Positions 12,601 through 25,040 of a stretch of 64,000 nt of DNA are shown one piece after another. The stretch lies in assembly GCA_034638255.1 (NCBI GenBank), contig JAWPGT010000052.1, positions 95,006 through 159,005 of the forward strand, in the 5' to 3' direction. Source of the stretch: Coprinus comatus (taxonomy: Eukaryota; Basidiomycota; Agaricomycetes; Agaricales; Agaricaceae). The notes beneath the pieces are model-generated. The model saw only the letters and a list, made by a program, of their open reading frames with translations. It was not told the origin of the DNA and searched no databases. A program made the translations under genes and the position numbers. How positions within the stretch are numbered: the stretch's first letter is position 1; each line of letters opens with the position of its first letter.

Positions 12601-13731
12601 CAGGGGTTCCTCAGCCGGTATTTCTGGTGAGCAGGGTATCGCCATCAAAATGCATCTGAGTGTTCGGTGTCCCTTCCATAAATGGAAAGCGGACTCCAGA
12701 AACTCATCAATCATATCTTTGTTACTCGAGTACAAAATCACATTTATTGGCTACTGCTCTGGTATAGTACGTAGCTTCTTTAGTGTACTACCATAATTTG
12801 TTGTGGAATGAGATCTGGTTCGCTTTTCTGAAGCACCTGTGCTTTCCGGGCCCACTATATCAACTTCAAGATCACTACTATCTAATACTCCAATCTTTTT
12901 TCTCCGTGAAACTGTTACCTCTGGAGGTATGCTTAATAGTTCTTCTTCTTTTCGACATATATGTGCGGATACCGTCATGGGAAGCGGAATATCCACTGCA
13001 GGTGTGCCATTGTTGTTGAGATGATGAGGGTAATAAATGATCGTTTTTGGTGGTTGGCTCATTGGGGGCTGAACACTGAGGTAGCTTCTCTGATACAACA
13101 TTTCTAGCACTGCTCTGCATTATTCCACTGCTATCCATAGTACTTGGTAGTGATACCAGTCCCAGAGTACGAAGTGCTTTTGTTGCTTCCTCTTCTACTA
13201 TTCTATTTTCTGCAATCTCCTGCTTTCGAGCTTATAACCTGCAGGAACGACGACCATGATGATTCTTGATTGATTCAACACTTTGGATATTGGGTAATGG
13301 CACCATTTTCTCGCAGAGATCGCACTTGATAGCATAGAGCTTCCGTTTCTTCTTTCCAGAACTACCAATACCATCATATACGGCAAAGGAAATTTGCTCA
13401 TTACCATCTTCAAAAAGAATCTCGCATGTAGGTTCCAGTAGAGTATAACTTTTGATTAAGTTAATCATTGATTTGTAGGTGAAGAGGTGGTAGCATTGAT
13501 ACAGAAGTATTGTTACGAATGAGTCCTTTGACTACTCTAGCAACTCATGTGTGATACAAATCGCCGCAACAGTCTGCTTCATGCAGATTGGAGTCAATCA
13601 TCATCATATCAATTAATGATGCAAGGCAGTTTCTGGAGTCCGCTTTCCATTTGTGGAAGGGACACCGAACACTCAGATGCATTTTGATGGCGATACCCTG
13701 CTCACCGGAAATACCGGCTGAGGAACCCCTG
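12601..13731 (-). mobile_element. 1.13-kb element with 104-bp inverted-repeat ends and a zinc-finger-like relic
   Basis: Bases 12601-12704 are nearly perfectly the reverse complement of 13628-13731, with a few mismatches. On the minus strand between the arms, a frame at 13468-13232 contains CDLCEKMVPLPNIQSVES followed by NHHGRRSC, a C-x2-C..H-x4-C arrangement of the kind found at the N-terminus of many basidiomycete transposon-associated proteins. A second frame (13110-12751) is basic and polar (SRRKKIGVLDSSDLEVDIVG). No transposase catalytic core is present. Most likely a non-autonomous element or a TE gene fragment trapped between inverted arms. Confidence 0.6.
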
Positions 13732-15052
13732 AAATAACAAACAAGGCCTTCGAAGCCCGTATTTACGATAGGAAATGAAAATTTTAGAAGTTTCCGAAAC
13801 TCACGTTCAGGATTAAAATTTCGGAGCATTTGGAAAAATTGAATAGAAAAGAAAATGTTTGTAGCTAGAAAAGAGCAGTTGAATGCTCAGGAACAAATGT
13901 GGTGTTGAACCACTATGAGAGGCCGAACCTCGAAAGGAGAAAGAAAGAAATTAAAATTTAATAATATTGACGTACTGATGAACGGCCTTCGAGGTCCTTG
14001 AATATCTAAAATAAACTAGGTCCAGTTTGAGGCTGTGATTCGTGTGCGGCAATTAAGTTAGGAGTCGGCTTCGGTCTTGCAAGGAGCCCGGTTGCTAGTT
14101 AAGAATGGTGGTGGGGTTTGAGAGTACGAGTATTGTGGAGGTGGATTCCCACGGTCGGATGCTGTCCGAATTGGGAATGCCTGGTTGAGACGTGTCAGAC
14201 ACTGACACGTCTTCACAGTGCTTTGGGGCCTTCCGAATCTTCTTTACTTACAACAACCTATCTTACTAGACCGCGCAGTGTGTAGTACCTCAATAGTGGA
14301 AGTGATATGCGTTGTTGCGCAGTAGGTACGAGTCGATCAATAAGATCTATGAGTAAGAACAAAAAGATAAACTCAGTTATCGAACAACGAAACTGATTAG
14401 ATTTAGTACATATGAGTAAGAACAAAAGATAAACTAAAACAAGTAAGTTTCTCGTCTCTTCATAAGTAATAAAATAGAAATATTCACTTCAGTTATCGAA
14501 CAACGAAACTGAGGGACAGAAAATGCAATCGCGTACATTTTATCTACACTTATATAATCAAATAAATGGTGCGATGTCGCAATAATAGAAAATGAACATA
14601 AAATAATAAATGGAATAAAAAGGAAATAATGTCCATTTTACAACAATATGATATTCAACAAGATAGATAACCAAGGATAACCACTAGGCTTGAGACTCTG
14701 CCGAGGGCTACATGGTTGGTTCCCAGGGTTTGGGTGTTTGTCGCAGTTTGGGATCAATATATCAAATGAGTACGGAAATAATAGGAAATAATATAGTTGT
14801 TTTAATGTCCATGCTTCCGATTAGCCCTTCCAACAAGCTTCTGTTTCAGCCTTCAGCGCTCGGCGCTCTTTCCCCCATCTTTACCTAAGGCTGGAATATA
14901 CACCGACTTTACGACTCAGCGGGAATGACTGTGGGATTCTCGGTTCTCAACTTAGCAGGGTGCAGCTGATTCTCGAAGTAACCACGATTCTACTACCACA
15001 GGTGTGCTAGGTAAAGAAGTTATCAGGGTCTTTGACACATGTCAAGTGACAG
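13732..15052. repeat. Repeat-rich intergenic region with LTR-like fragments
   Basis: Around 13875-13925 the sequence matches, in reverse, the repeat at about 39420-39465 and 61040-61080 (GAGCAGTTGAATGCTC region). Bases about 14220-14310 match 21645-21735 next to the copia remnant. Two short motifs recur directly: GAGTAAGAACAAAA at about 14351 and 14412, and TTATCGAACAACGAAACTGA at about 14376 and 14493. I see no gene here. Confidence 0.55.
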
Positions 15053-16490
15053 TCAAGCTACTACCATCCCAATGGCTTCAGCGCGGTTCAAACCATCTCG
15101 GACAATGTTAGACAAATTTAGTCGAAGGAGTCGCACAGGCTGGTTATGGTGAAAATCTTCTAACTGTAGTATTCTGTGAGAATTAATGTGAAATAAGACG
15201 ATGTTACTTTGTGAAATTGGCATCATATCTGTACTCACAGTCGGCAAGCCTATAAAATTGTGGGAAGAGTGAGTGCATTGGACAATTACTCAAGACGACT
15301 GAGGAAAACACACAAAAAGATTGGGTAAGATCCAAGTAACGGTTGACCATATATTGCTGTGCGGGAGCCCCACGCTATTTTCTCATGTCATTAAGACCGA
15401 CAAAAATATGGCGTTAGTGTAGGCTCACGTAAACCACATCACAGCTGTAGCCATGTTAAGCGTAACCACCAGTGAAAAATAAACAAGTCCTGAATCGTCA
15501 ACATATGAGCTCTGCCAGTTTTCGCAGAATGAACTTGCCGCAGACAAACCTTGCTGGACAAAGTACGTGCTCAGCCTCATTCCGGTAATCGGAGATCGTC
15601 GATAGTATTTCAAATAATACTAGTTTGAGGAAGAGCACTCAATATTAGGATTGTTGGATATTTAACTAGCCTAGTACTTACAAAGACAACAACCAAGGTT
15701 GCTGAGCCATCGACGACAATTGCTCCGGCCTATAATATAGGTACGGAATCGTCAACCAGGGAAGAAGATTTATCACCCAACAGCACTAACCATCAGATAC
15801 TAAACATTGAACAATGTAAGCGAACGCCATAGAAGGACGAGGTACTAGAAATTCTTCACTTACACCCATTCGCGAGTTAACCACAGTCTCTTCAAACATA
15901 AATGAACGAAAACAACCACCCCATCTAAGCCCTCGAAGCACTCCACGACTGAGTTGTAGATTAGCGAAAGTTGCCCAGAACTGAAATCCTAGGAATGCGA
16001 TATATGGAACCAACAGGCCACCCAATACGAACATATTTCGTTTTGTGTAGGCCCAGGCTCTGCCAATAATAACAGCTGTGCGATAACTGTAATTAGCATT
16101 TTCTGTTCCAATGCAGGGAATAGTATACCCTCCAACCTTGGGGAAAAGCTTGCTATAATACATATTATAGTCCATAAGAAAGATTGTCCACGATAAAAAT
16201 ATGAGAATGAACTCACTAAAGGTATGAGCAGAAGATATAGCGGGTACAGAACCCGATTACATATTTTATTTTCATGGGCTTGGGTCCACGCCCAGATATA
16301 AAAGGGCCACACCAGCATCGGGTAGTAACGACACAGAAGATATAACGAAGTCCACCATGTCCATTTCTTGCGAAATATCTGCCACCCGTATTGTTCTTCA
16401 GTTGCAAAGTTGAGCTACCCGTTACCAGCCGATTCCTCACCAAACGCAGCTGAGCATCAAACCTGCCATTGCATTCCTCAGGAATATTAG
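15053..16490 (-). CDS. Putative DUF6533-type multi-pass membrane protein
   Basis: Minus-strand exons with the layout of the basidiomycete DUF6533 family. A segment FATEEQYGWQIFRKKWTWW is followed by a first helix with CRYYPMLVWPFYIWAWTQ (about 16405-16270) and LYPLYLLLIPL. After an intron with donor near 16215 and acceptor near 16090 comes TAVIIGRAWAYTKRNMFVLG and further helices (GLLVPYIAFLGFQFWATF). Later frames down to 15053 contain hydrophobic pieces (ATLVVVFVS, YFSLVVTLNMATAVMWF) and end IGMVVA. The family is a seven-helix membrane protein of unknown function. The N-terminus (ATG near 16480?) and the 3' exons are uncertain, and I cannot exclude that the gene is broken after 15780. Confidence 0.55.
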
Positions 16491-17341
16491 TATCACTTTT
16501 AATATTGTGACTGAAACGCGATGACCGTTCTCACAGAAGTAAGGAATCGAAAAGAATGAGTGGATCTGATTGTGACTGGGTTGAATGAATGTTCTATACT
16601 AGTTTGCGAATGCTTACATAAAGCTGTTCAAGAGTCAACAGATACTAGAGAAAGATCCACAAGAAACATACCAATGATAATGGAATTATGACTATGCAAT
16701 CTGTCGGCTTGAGAGCACATTCTACAAGACAAGATGCTTACATGAGACCACTTGAGGCGACGGCAATAAGCCTTTTGGGTGAAAGTTCGGCCAATTGTGC
16801 AGGATCCATGTAAGGTGTGTTGAGGGTAGCCGCGAGGTAGCTGCGCGTTATGTATGCGGATTGACACCCTTGAAGCTTAAGTTTCACCTGTCTGTGTTTA
16901 GGTCAGTATTAAAAAAAATTTGCGTGTTGTTAGGGTTCTGTTACGGTATAGTAGCAGTGACGTAGTAGTCCAGATGGTGAAAAACTTTACAGCCCCTGAC
17001 TGTATTGGGTGGAAGCTGGGTGTAAGCATCCAAAAATAGCACATCATGAATATTTGAGTTTTGAAAGGAATGTATAAGACCATTGGTTCACGGGCCACCT
17101 CAGTGAACGGAGACCTTGCTACAGTGTGACCACTTAAGACCCGGAATAGGCAACAAGTGTGACATTCTGGTGCTGATGCGATTTTTGATGCGTGTGAGAA
17201 TATCATTCCGCTTACAACACAAAAAGGTCAAATTGGCCAATCAATGGTCAATTACAAGTAAAGTCAAACATTTGACTTAGTCATTGACTTGCTCATCACT
17301 CCCCCCACTAAAGCAAATATTTCTGTGAATATACGCTGCTG
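16491..17341. other. Intergenic, nothing recognised
   Basis: Contains only short frames without conserved motifs. Confidence 0.4.
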
Positions 17342-17815
17342 GATGCCTTCCCGTAGGATTTAGAAATCTAAACACTCGTGAGTCGTCGTCAAATCTTATT
17401 TTTTCTCGGAGACTTCCGATCGGCGATAATGGTTTAGAATCCTAAACCGTAGACAACAACAATAATACATTTGTAAATATGTAATACGGTTTTCTTTTTG
17501 GTAGAGATCATTGATCACATCGATATAATCAATGGTTTCAATGGTTGCTTGAACATCTGAACATTTCATTCACATGACTCTTATAAGCCACTTCTCTATG
17601 TAACAGCAAATTGTATATGGAGGATTGGATGTTTGACGATATTGTAGACTTTGAAGAACTTATGCTATAGGTGTTTAGAAATTACAACCAGTTAATGTCT
17701 TTTAAGATCCGGCATACATATGTCTAACCCGATTTGATCCCCGGAACAAACGGCACATCAGTATTTTAAAGTTCGAGGAAAACATTTAGATTTCTAAATC
17801 CTCCGGGAAGGCATC
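17342..17815. mobile_element. MITE-like element 1 (TIR GATGCCTTCCCG..)
   Basis: Left end 17342-17372 and right end 17785-17815 are inverted copies of a 31-base sequence, GATGCCTTCCCGNAGGATTT followed by AGAAATCTAAA, differing at one base. The interior (474 bp overall) is non-coding and repeats the motif TTAGAAATCTAAA-like more than once. No clear target duplication was found at the outer edges. Confidence 0.65.
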
Positions 17816-17897
17816 TAGTGTAACTGCCAACCCCTGGCAACACAGAAGAAGCTGCAATCTCTCCAAAATAGGTTAGCTTGCGTAACATTGAAAGTGG

Positions 17898-18489
17898 ATG
17901 ACATCCCGTAGGATTTAGAAATGCAAATATTGTCCTCAAACTTTAATTCCATGACATGCCGATTGTTCCGTATTCCATTTACTTTCATTTTACATAACAA
18001 AATATACCCATTTCTAAACTTCAATCTAGAAGAGGTCTCGAGAGGCCTCATAGCCCCATTTCTAAATGTTTTTTAAATTGTCATGTGACTATATAGACAC
18101 GTACCATAGGTCCCTAATACATACCCTATGCTCATCTTCCAAGAGTGCGTGTAGTATCATATAGTCCAAAGGCTCTGTATTAAGCTGTGGCCCTTGAGTT
18201 TGGCAAATGGATATAACCCGTCATTGCAACTTGGTTCTACTGAAAAAGATCTTCATTTGTACATGTCCATGATGAAGAATCAAGACTCAAGAGTACAAAT
18301 GTAATATTAGGCCCGAGTGCATTATTTCTCCACACCGATGGATGATCTACCAAATATGGACGTTACATTATTTGTAAAAATTAACAAACATTGTGTCTAC
18401 GGGTTAGAAATCTAAACCAAATTTGGGAAGTGTCCCGAAAAACAAAGTTTGAAGATAGATTTGATTTTCTAAATCCTATGGGATGTCAT
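17898..18489. mobile_element. MITE-like element 2, related to element 1
   Basis: Left end 17898-17921 (ATGACATCCCGTAGGATTTA..) is inverted at 18465-18489, with one or two changes. The inner TIR part CCCGTAGGATTTAGAAA is shared with the element ending 82 bases upstream, so both belong to one family. The interior is non-coding. Confidence 0.6.
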
Positions 18490-19448
18490 GCAGTAAGTAA
18501 TATGTATGACTCTTAACCGGGGGTAATTAGGGATCTTAATCAGAATGGCACAACTCCGAGACATAAATAAACAAGCAATAAGGTAGGTGTCCTACAGATC
18601 AGACCCCAGCTTAGCATTCCCACACGCCAAAAGCGTGACACAAATCTCAAGAAAAATACTTTTCACCAAATTATTACACAGTCTCGACATTTATTGAAAA
18701 AATCTTTCCCAGAGCTCCTTGTTAGAGATAATAGGGACAACTTGGGGGGAACACTTTTTGCGAAAAGTCCTCTGTTGAGGTATATTTTGAACACCTCAAA
18801 TTATTCTAGATTCACGTGACTGCTGCCCCCCACTAATTATACGTACTTAAGTAACACATTATTATATTGGCAAGCCAGCTGGCAAAGCCTCATGGCAATA
18901 CATGGGCTCTTATATTGTGCAAAAACCAAAGAAACAAGCTAAAAAACTCGCAAAGGTAAGCCCCGCAGTCCACCCAAATGGCGACGTCAGATGATAATAA
19001 TAGATATCAGCGGCAATACCTCTTCAAACCATACGAAAGTTTGTGCATTTATTGTGGTAAATGTATATTTATCTAACTGATTGATGATTGTATATTTTAT
19101 AGCTTCTCCAAACGAGCGAAGGACAGTATTATAGTCTAGTACTACTTACTACACTATATCTTAATGATGATAATTTGTGGGGTATACGAAATTTTATGAT
19201 CCCTGAAAACCCTGGTCACACAGCGTCACAGGGGCTCGAATCTGTAGGACGCCTACCTTATGATCGATACGGTTTATGGGAGTACATAAACGGTAACCGC
19301 AGCTCTCCATACTAAGTGACCGGCACACTGCATTTATTGAGTTGTACTCAAGTTCTACTCATTGTATCGTCATGCTGATGGTTCTTCAATGACAGCCACC
19401 TCACTCGGTGTCTCTCGTCCTCTACAAACCTAACGTCCCTACTACAAA
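18490..19448. other. Intergenic, nothing recognised
   Basis: No open frame with protein-like composition; the right end runs into the copia remnant. Confidence 0.4.
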
Positions 19449-21225
19449 TCACCTTCTTCTGTCCGCTCTCCAGCTCCTCGAGACGATAACCCTTAGTCTC
19501 GTCCATCCACCATCACACATCCTAACTTTCACGACTCTGGACTCCAACTTGCCTTTCCTCACCTCTTTTGGAACATGCCCCCAACCTAAAGACCCGAAAG
19601 TCCTCAGATGGGACACGTCCGGCTTCCTGCCCGTCCACGCTTCATAAGGGACCATACCATCCAGCCCTGTGGTTGAAGTCACCTGTCTGATGTGAGTCGC
19701 ATGCGTAAAAGCTTCGCCCCAGTATCTGAGATCCATTCCTGCTCCATGTAGCATATTCCTAGTCATCCCAAACAAGACCTTCAACGCTCCTTCCGCTATA
19801 CCATTTTTCTCAAGGTGATATGGATTTGTCGTCTCATGTACGATCCCATTTCGTTTACAAAATTGATCCATAGTTTGATTAACAAACTCGCTTCCACAGT
19901 CGCTTCGTAATCTTTTCACCTTTAGTCCTGATTGTCTCTCCATCATGGTTACCATGTCTCTCACCGCTTCACCAACCTCCTCTTTCTCCTTCAGCAGCCG
20001 CACCACTGGATACCTACAACTGACCTCCATCACCAACAAGGTGTAGAGACTTCCATCCCAGGTCGACACGCTAAGCGGTCCAGCCAAGTCCATCACCAAC
20101 AACTCCATTTTCGAATACTTGGTTTGAATGGCCTTCGGAAGGGGGTGCTTATGGCATTTGCCATGCATACATGCAGAACATATGCAATCAAAGGTATGTG
20201 GGTCCTTGATATTGAGTCCCTTTACTAGTCCTCGCTTGCTCATGTCAAGAATGGTGTTAGGGTAGACATGACCCATTCTTCGGTGCCATAAACGCATACT
20301 ACTCCCATTCGATGTTACAAGAGCCTTTCCTTCCGATGCATGGTGTGCCGATCCCGCTTGTTCAATCCTAACAGCAGATTACCTTACCAATGCCCAAAAT
20401 AGCTCTCAGCATCTCTTCACCATCCATTAACACTGACAACCCCATCCTTTCTCCTTCAAAACTCGAAATCTGCGCCCCTTTTCGCTGCAAAGTTCCCATG
20501 CTTATCAGGTTGGTTTTCAATCCTGGAACGAATAAACCGTCATGAAGCACAACTTTAGCCAGACCGCTAAGGACTTGGGTTCGAACCACGATGGTGCCGT
20601 GTCCCTCGACATTAATCCTGTGGTTTCCTCCAGTGGTAATATATTCGCTCCCGCTGTCACAACCCGATAAAGACTCAAAAAACTTCCTTTCGCAGAACAT
20701 ATGCGATGTAGCTCCTCCATCCAATAATACTCCATTCGTCCCTCTACCCGACAAGTCTTCTAAGGACATAAACAGCCTTCCAACTTCTCTCTACCCATCT
20801 CTCGCACGATTCCTTGGCCTTGCTCCATTCTCGATATGTAGGTGAATAATATACGTTGACATCCTCGGAGTCGGCCTCAAAAATACTTCTAGGTAAACTC
20901 TGCTTCGGAACTTTAGATCCAGGCTTCTTGGTGGGAGTAGCAACAGCTTTGCTATAGCTCAGTGGTTCTGCACCCTCCTCTTGTTCGTCGGGCGAACTCG
21001 GGACAGGAATTTTGGGAACAAAAGGGGTGGCGGACCTGGTTCTACAGGTGGAACTTTTCGTGAGTAGTCGCAGTGCCCTATCCATAGCATATGTTTCTGG
21101 AGCATCTGTTGCATGCGCCTAGACCATTCGACGTAGTTCGAAGCGTTCACCTTTGGAATTGACGAAGCCGTGTACTTTAACAGATCGCTGTCGGGCCCAT
21201 AACCTGATGAAATAAACTGTATCAA
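19449..21225 (-). mobile_element. Truncated Ty1/copia retrotransposon (gag, protease, integrase; no reverse transcriptase)
   Basis: Read on the minus strand. A gag-like N-terminus (ASNYVEWSRRMQQMLQKHM, from 21225) is followed by a frame-broken linker. The protease segment has the active-site motif LLDGGATSHMF (about 20735) and GLKTNLISMGTL. The integrase (20297-19449) has the pre-integrase zinc module LWHRRMGH..C-x2-C and the catalytic core VMDLAGPL, RSDCGSEFVN and NPYHLEKNGIAE, i.e. the D, D, E positions. It then stops before any reverse transcriptase or RNase H. Gag and protease lie in different frames. Ends equivalent to LTRs were not identified, although short sequences on its right side recur at 12533-12600 and 14220-14310. 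A dead, truncated copy. Confidence 0.88.
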
Positions 21226-21943
21226 GCTATGTTAAATGTAGTAAATAGCACAGTAATATAAATATATGGGCGTCTGGAGTTTCGACGACGAGACAAAAGT
21301 CGAAACTGCCTTACATGAGTCTTTAGCCTATTTATACTAATTACCTAATGATCGAAAAAACTATTCTAATAAAAGATCATCCATAAATATAATCCTCATG
21401 GCCGAGTCTGATGATAGGCTGTGAGTATGGGAGTATGTCAAGTCTGAGATCTGAGATCTGAATATTGTATTGTCGACGAGGATCTCCGTGGGAGCCTTTC
21501 CATAAGAATAGTCCTTCCCTTCATATTAATATTTCAGGACGCCGAATGATGGTCTGATATATTATTCGCAATCAAGAAACAGATGTGAACGTCATGCACT
21601 GCCACTTTTGCTCATAATATTATATTACCCATGTTGGTGATTTGAGGCCTTCAGAGTCTTCTTTACTTACAACAACCTATTTTACTATACCGTGTAGTGT
21701 GTAGCACCTCAATCATAGTAGAAGTGATATGATGCTCAACAAACCAGATCGACAAGTATGATTGAGTGGCTAATCATGCTTCATTAACATTGGGAAGATA
21801 GATAATGGTACTGTCATCTTGATGGACCGGTTTGCATGTTGTATTTTTATCACGAAGTGGATTTAAACAGCTTGTAAAGTAGTTAACCCCCCCCCCCCTT
21901 GTCCAAGTTCAACTCTATTCCCATTCCTACAACATTTCGCAAA

Positions 21944-24275
21944 ATGAGACAGTCTAGTACTGAATGTAGCCCTCGGCAGAGCCTCAACTCCGAGTCTAGT
22001 GGTCGTATGGATCATTCGGTCTCCCGTATCCTGTCTTTGCGCCGATATCATTCTTGGGTCCCGACTAGGTACCCCCCTGCTACAACACCAGTAGCTCCAC
22101 ACGGTGACCCCACAGAAGAACGTCAGCGATCGGTCTCCACTACACGACCAGCAGATATGTCTAGTGGTGACGTACATTCTCAAACAAGCTCTTGCCCCAA
22201 CATTCAAGAGTTACTCTATATAACTGCCAATACTGTTTGTCCAAATCGCGATAAAGTTTCCATTAGTATACCGGCGACTGCAGGTAATAGCGAGTTGAGT
22301 CCACCTGCTCATCAAAGTAAGTTGTCAATTGTTTACACAAGATTCGCAAGCTAAGACCTCTTAAAAAGTCTCGTTGAATACAAATGGAGAACAAAGTATC
22401 ACTTCTGCAGGGGTACCCTTTTTCAACCATGCCTCCAATTTTATGCTCAATCATCCCGTCATGATATCCAATAATCATCACCATGTTGATTCTGATAAGA
22501 AAAGTAAGCATATTTTTGATCAGTATTGATTTCTGGTTGACATGTTTAACATCCCCAGTGAAAATCCTTCTTAAATATACAGTACTTAGCGCTGTTTTTA
22601 ATTCCTCAGAACGTGATCCACCTCCTTAATGCCATCCCAAGACTCGACTTGCGCTCAGAGGGCGACTATTGCCAGAATGCAGGCAGCATTTCCAGCGTAT
22701 CTTGGTTGAATTGATACACGGTATGCTAGTATTTAATTTGTAAGGTGTTCTTTCCACTTTTTGCCAAGGTATAAAACATAGGTCAATATAGAATCGAAAA
22801 TATCGCATTAACCTCTCCAGATGAAACAGAATTTGCATTCATACACAATCGTTGCATTCGATTGAAGATCTTATCTGTTATGATTCATTGTATCTGGTAT
22901 CATGGTGCGAATCGTTACCCGATGTTACGACCTCGTTCTATTGTGTTTGCTGCCCGTCGTGCCACCAGAACAAATTTCATCCAAAATACTTTAGCATACA
23001 CCCGACAAGCCTGTTCCATTAAAACATTCACCCAACCTACCCATCACGATGACCATTTCCCCATGGTCAATTTCAAAACTCACCCACAATATCGTTTCTA
23101 TTCTGAAGTATTTCAATTAGTAAGTGATGTTAATACATTATTTAGAATCTTCTGATGGGTTCAAATATTATCAAGGGTCGGTTTATTGAAATTAAAGTGT
23201 TCGGTGACCAGAGTATCAATTCTATGGAGTCTATCTATAAACTACCCATTAAGGACATCGAACTGCAAGGCTGTGGCATTTTGACATCTACTTCTGCCCT
23301 TCAACAAGGCAATACCTTAGGTCGCGCTTTGAATGGTTCTGGAGTTGAAGCAAACTATATTAAAGTACGTACAGCTCTTCGGTCATTCTTATTACTTATT
23401 TGTTTATTAAGGCTCCAACCATATACATTATATATACACCTCACAGCCCAATTTATATATATATAGTGTATACTATATATTAATCGATTAATATACAGTA
23501 TATAATAAGTTGTATATAGAAGAAGCAAAAAAAAAAAATTTATATGTCATTTGGGTTAAAAATTCCACTTCTAATCTATAGCTGAGTCATAGCTAGTGTT
23601 GTGAAATAGAGTAGGTAACAATGTATTAATTTTGTAACACTACAGATGGTGTTGTGGATCCATGTTGCAATCATGGGTGTCCGGAGACTAGTTTCCTTTC
23701 CGGGTAAGGACCTCGGGTAGTCTCCACACATCCTCCCAAGCCAGGAAACCCACTGCCAACCCCTTGTCCAGAGCTTTTTATAATAATTAACAAGCAAAGA
23801 GAACATTTGTGATATCAAATATATTATTCTAGACTCCTTATTCTTGTTTTCAATGAACAATATAAACTAAATACTATACAATATAATTACACTATAAGTC
23901 AAAATTCTGTTGCACCCCCTATATAGATACATAATGTATATAGAAACAACTATATTTATATTGTAATTAATTTGTATAGTTGGAGCCTTATTGTTTATAT
24001 CCATTTCAGCACGTCAGGTGTAGTTACATCACATGTGCATTTTTTGACGAAAAATATGAGAATATCTATGAAATGGTGACATGGGAAAAATTTTCAGGTT
24101 GGATGTTGAAGGAGGTCAGACGAAAAATACAAGGCAAGGATAACCACATCAACCAATTTTGAAGTTGGTGTGTCCAGACAAGGAGCAGCGCAACTGTCTC
24201 ATGGTACCAAACTTTATGACAATGGAAAAGGACGGAGATGTTTATTGGTGGAATCTCGTTATTTCATCCCAATAG
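21944..24275 (+). pseudogene. NLR-family relative that has lost its NACHT domain
   Basis: Exon 1 begins MRQSSTECSPRQ at 21944, polar and Ser/Thr-rich, and ends with a phase-1 donor at about 22317. The next exon (after CTGCAG at about 22411) reads VPFFNHASNFMLNHPVMISN, matching the segment before the second NACHT in the two dual-NACHT genes. Another phase-1 intron leads to MKILLKYTV..NSSERDPPP, then an in-frame TAA (22627-22629), then CHPKTRLALRGRL. Where the paralogues continue into a Walker A, this gene jumps to CRQHFQRILVELIHG and, after an intron, GQYRIENIALTSPDETEF, which correspond to HQILHEVMD and GQFKVDNIKLTTTFEEPD near their C-termini. A final exon VPNFMTMEKDGDVYWWNLVI aligns with the last exon of the paralogues. 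The whole NTPase is missing. The middle (23160-24000) is AT-rich and poorly matched. Confidence 0.68.
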
Positions 24276-25040
24276 ACTCTGGATTTCGAAATCTTAAGAT
24301 GTAGTATTATAAATATCAAGTTTCTACATGTATACTGGGCAGTGGGTTCAACAGCTTAACAACGACAATTAATAGACTTTTGGTTTTGGTTGTGGGGCAT
24401 ATTTCGCTTAACTGCAACGTTGAACGTTTGCATTGCCCACCTCCGGGGAAATGCTTTAGGCACGCCTACAGGGGCTGTGTGGGACTCCACCTATCCGTGC
24501 TTCAGGTCCGCTATTCTCTCCTGTACTTGAAATACACGCACTGTAGTTACAACATACATAATAAATGAGTTCTTCTGGGTTCTACTTTGTATCATGTCAT
24601 GTCCGTTATTTCTTACACTTTTGTTGTTTAATGTGTATTAATTCCTTCACCCCCAATTTTGGCATTCCGACTGTTTTTATTGTTCTAGTCAATTAAGGAT
24701 GTATTACCCAAATTCATTGGATTCTGGACGAGAAATTGGTATTGCTGAACAAGTAAGGGCGATCGAGCAACAGGAGTGCACACAACATCGAGCTTGGAGT
24801 TATAGCCTGCATGGATATAAGGATATATTATTAATCATGAAGACTCCCACAAACCATACGAATATCATGGCTAGGACTTTTTGTATAAACCTTGGTTTGT
24901 TGTCGCGTATTTTTACGCTCATCAAAGGGGAGACAGGAAAGCATAATTTAAAGCAGTTTCTAGGTTGTACATACAATACATAAGTTATAATGGGTACATA
25001 CTGGATGCACATTAGTCCGAGGGGGTTAGAAAGGTAGATA
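24276..25040. other. Intergenic, nothing recognised
   Basis: Short frames only; no repeat shared with the rest of the window was seen. Confidence 0.4.

Noticed and set aside
21887..21897. Run of C residues just before the NACHT-less gene
   Set aside because: Considered as a telomere-like or regulatory tract; a single homopolymer without repeat periodicity.
23450..23515. TA-rich stretch considered as an origin or centromere-like element
   Set aside because: Simple AT-rich sequence in a decayed gene region; no further evidence.
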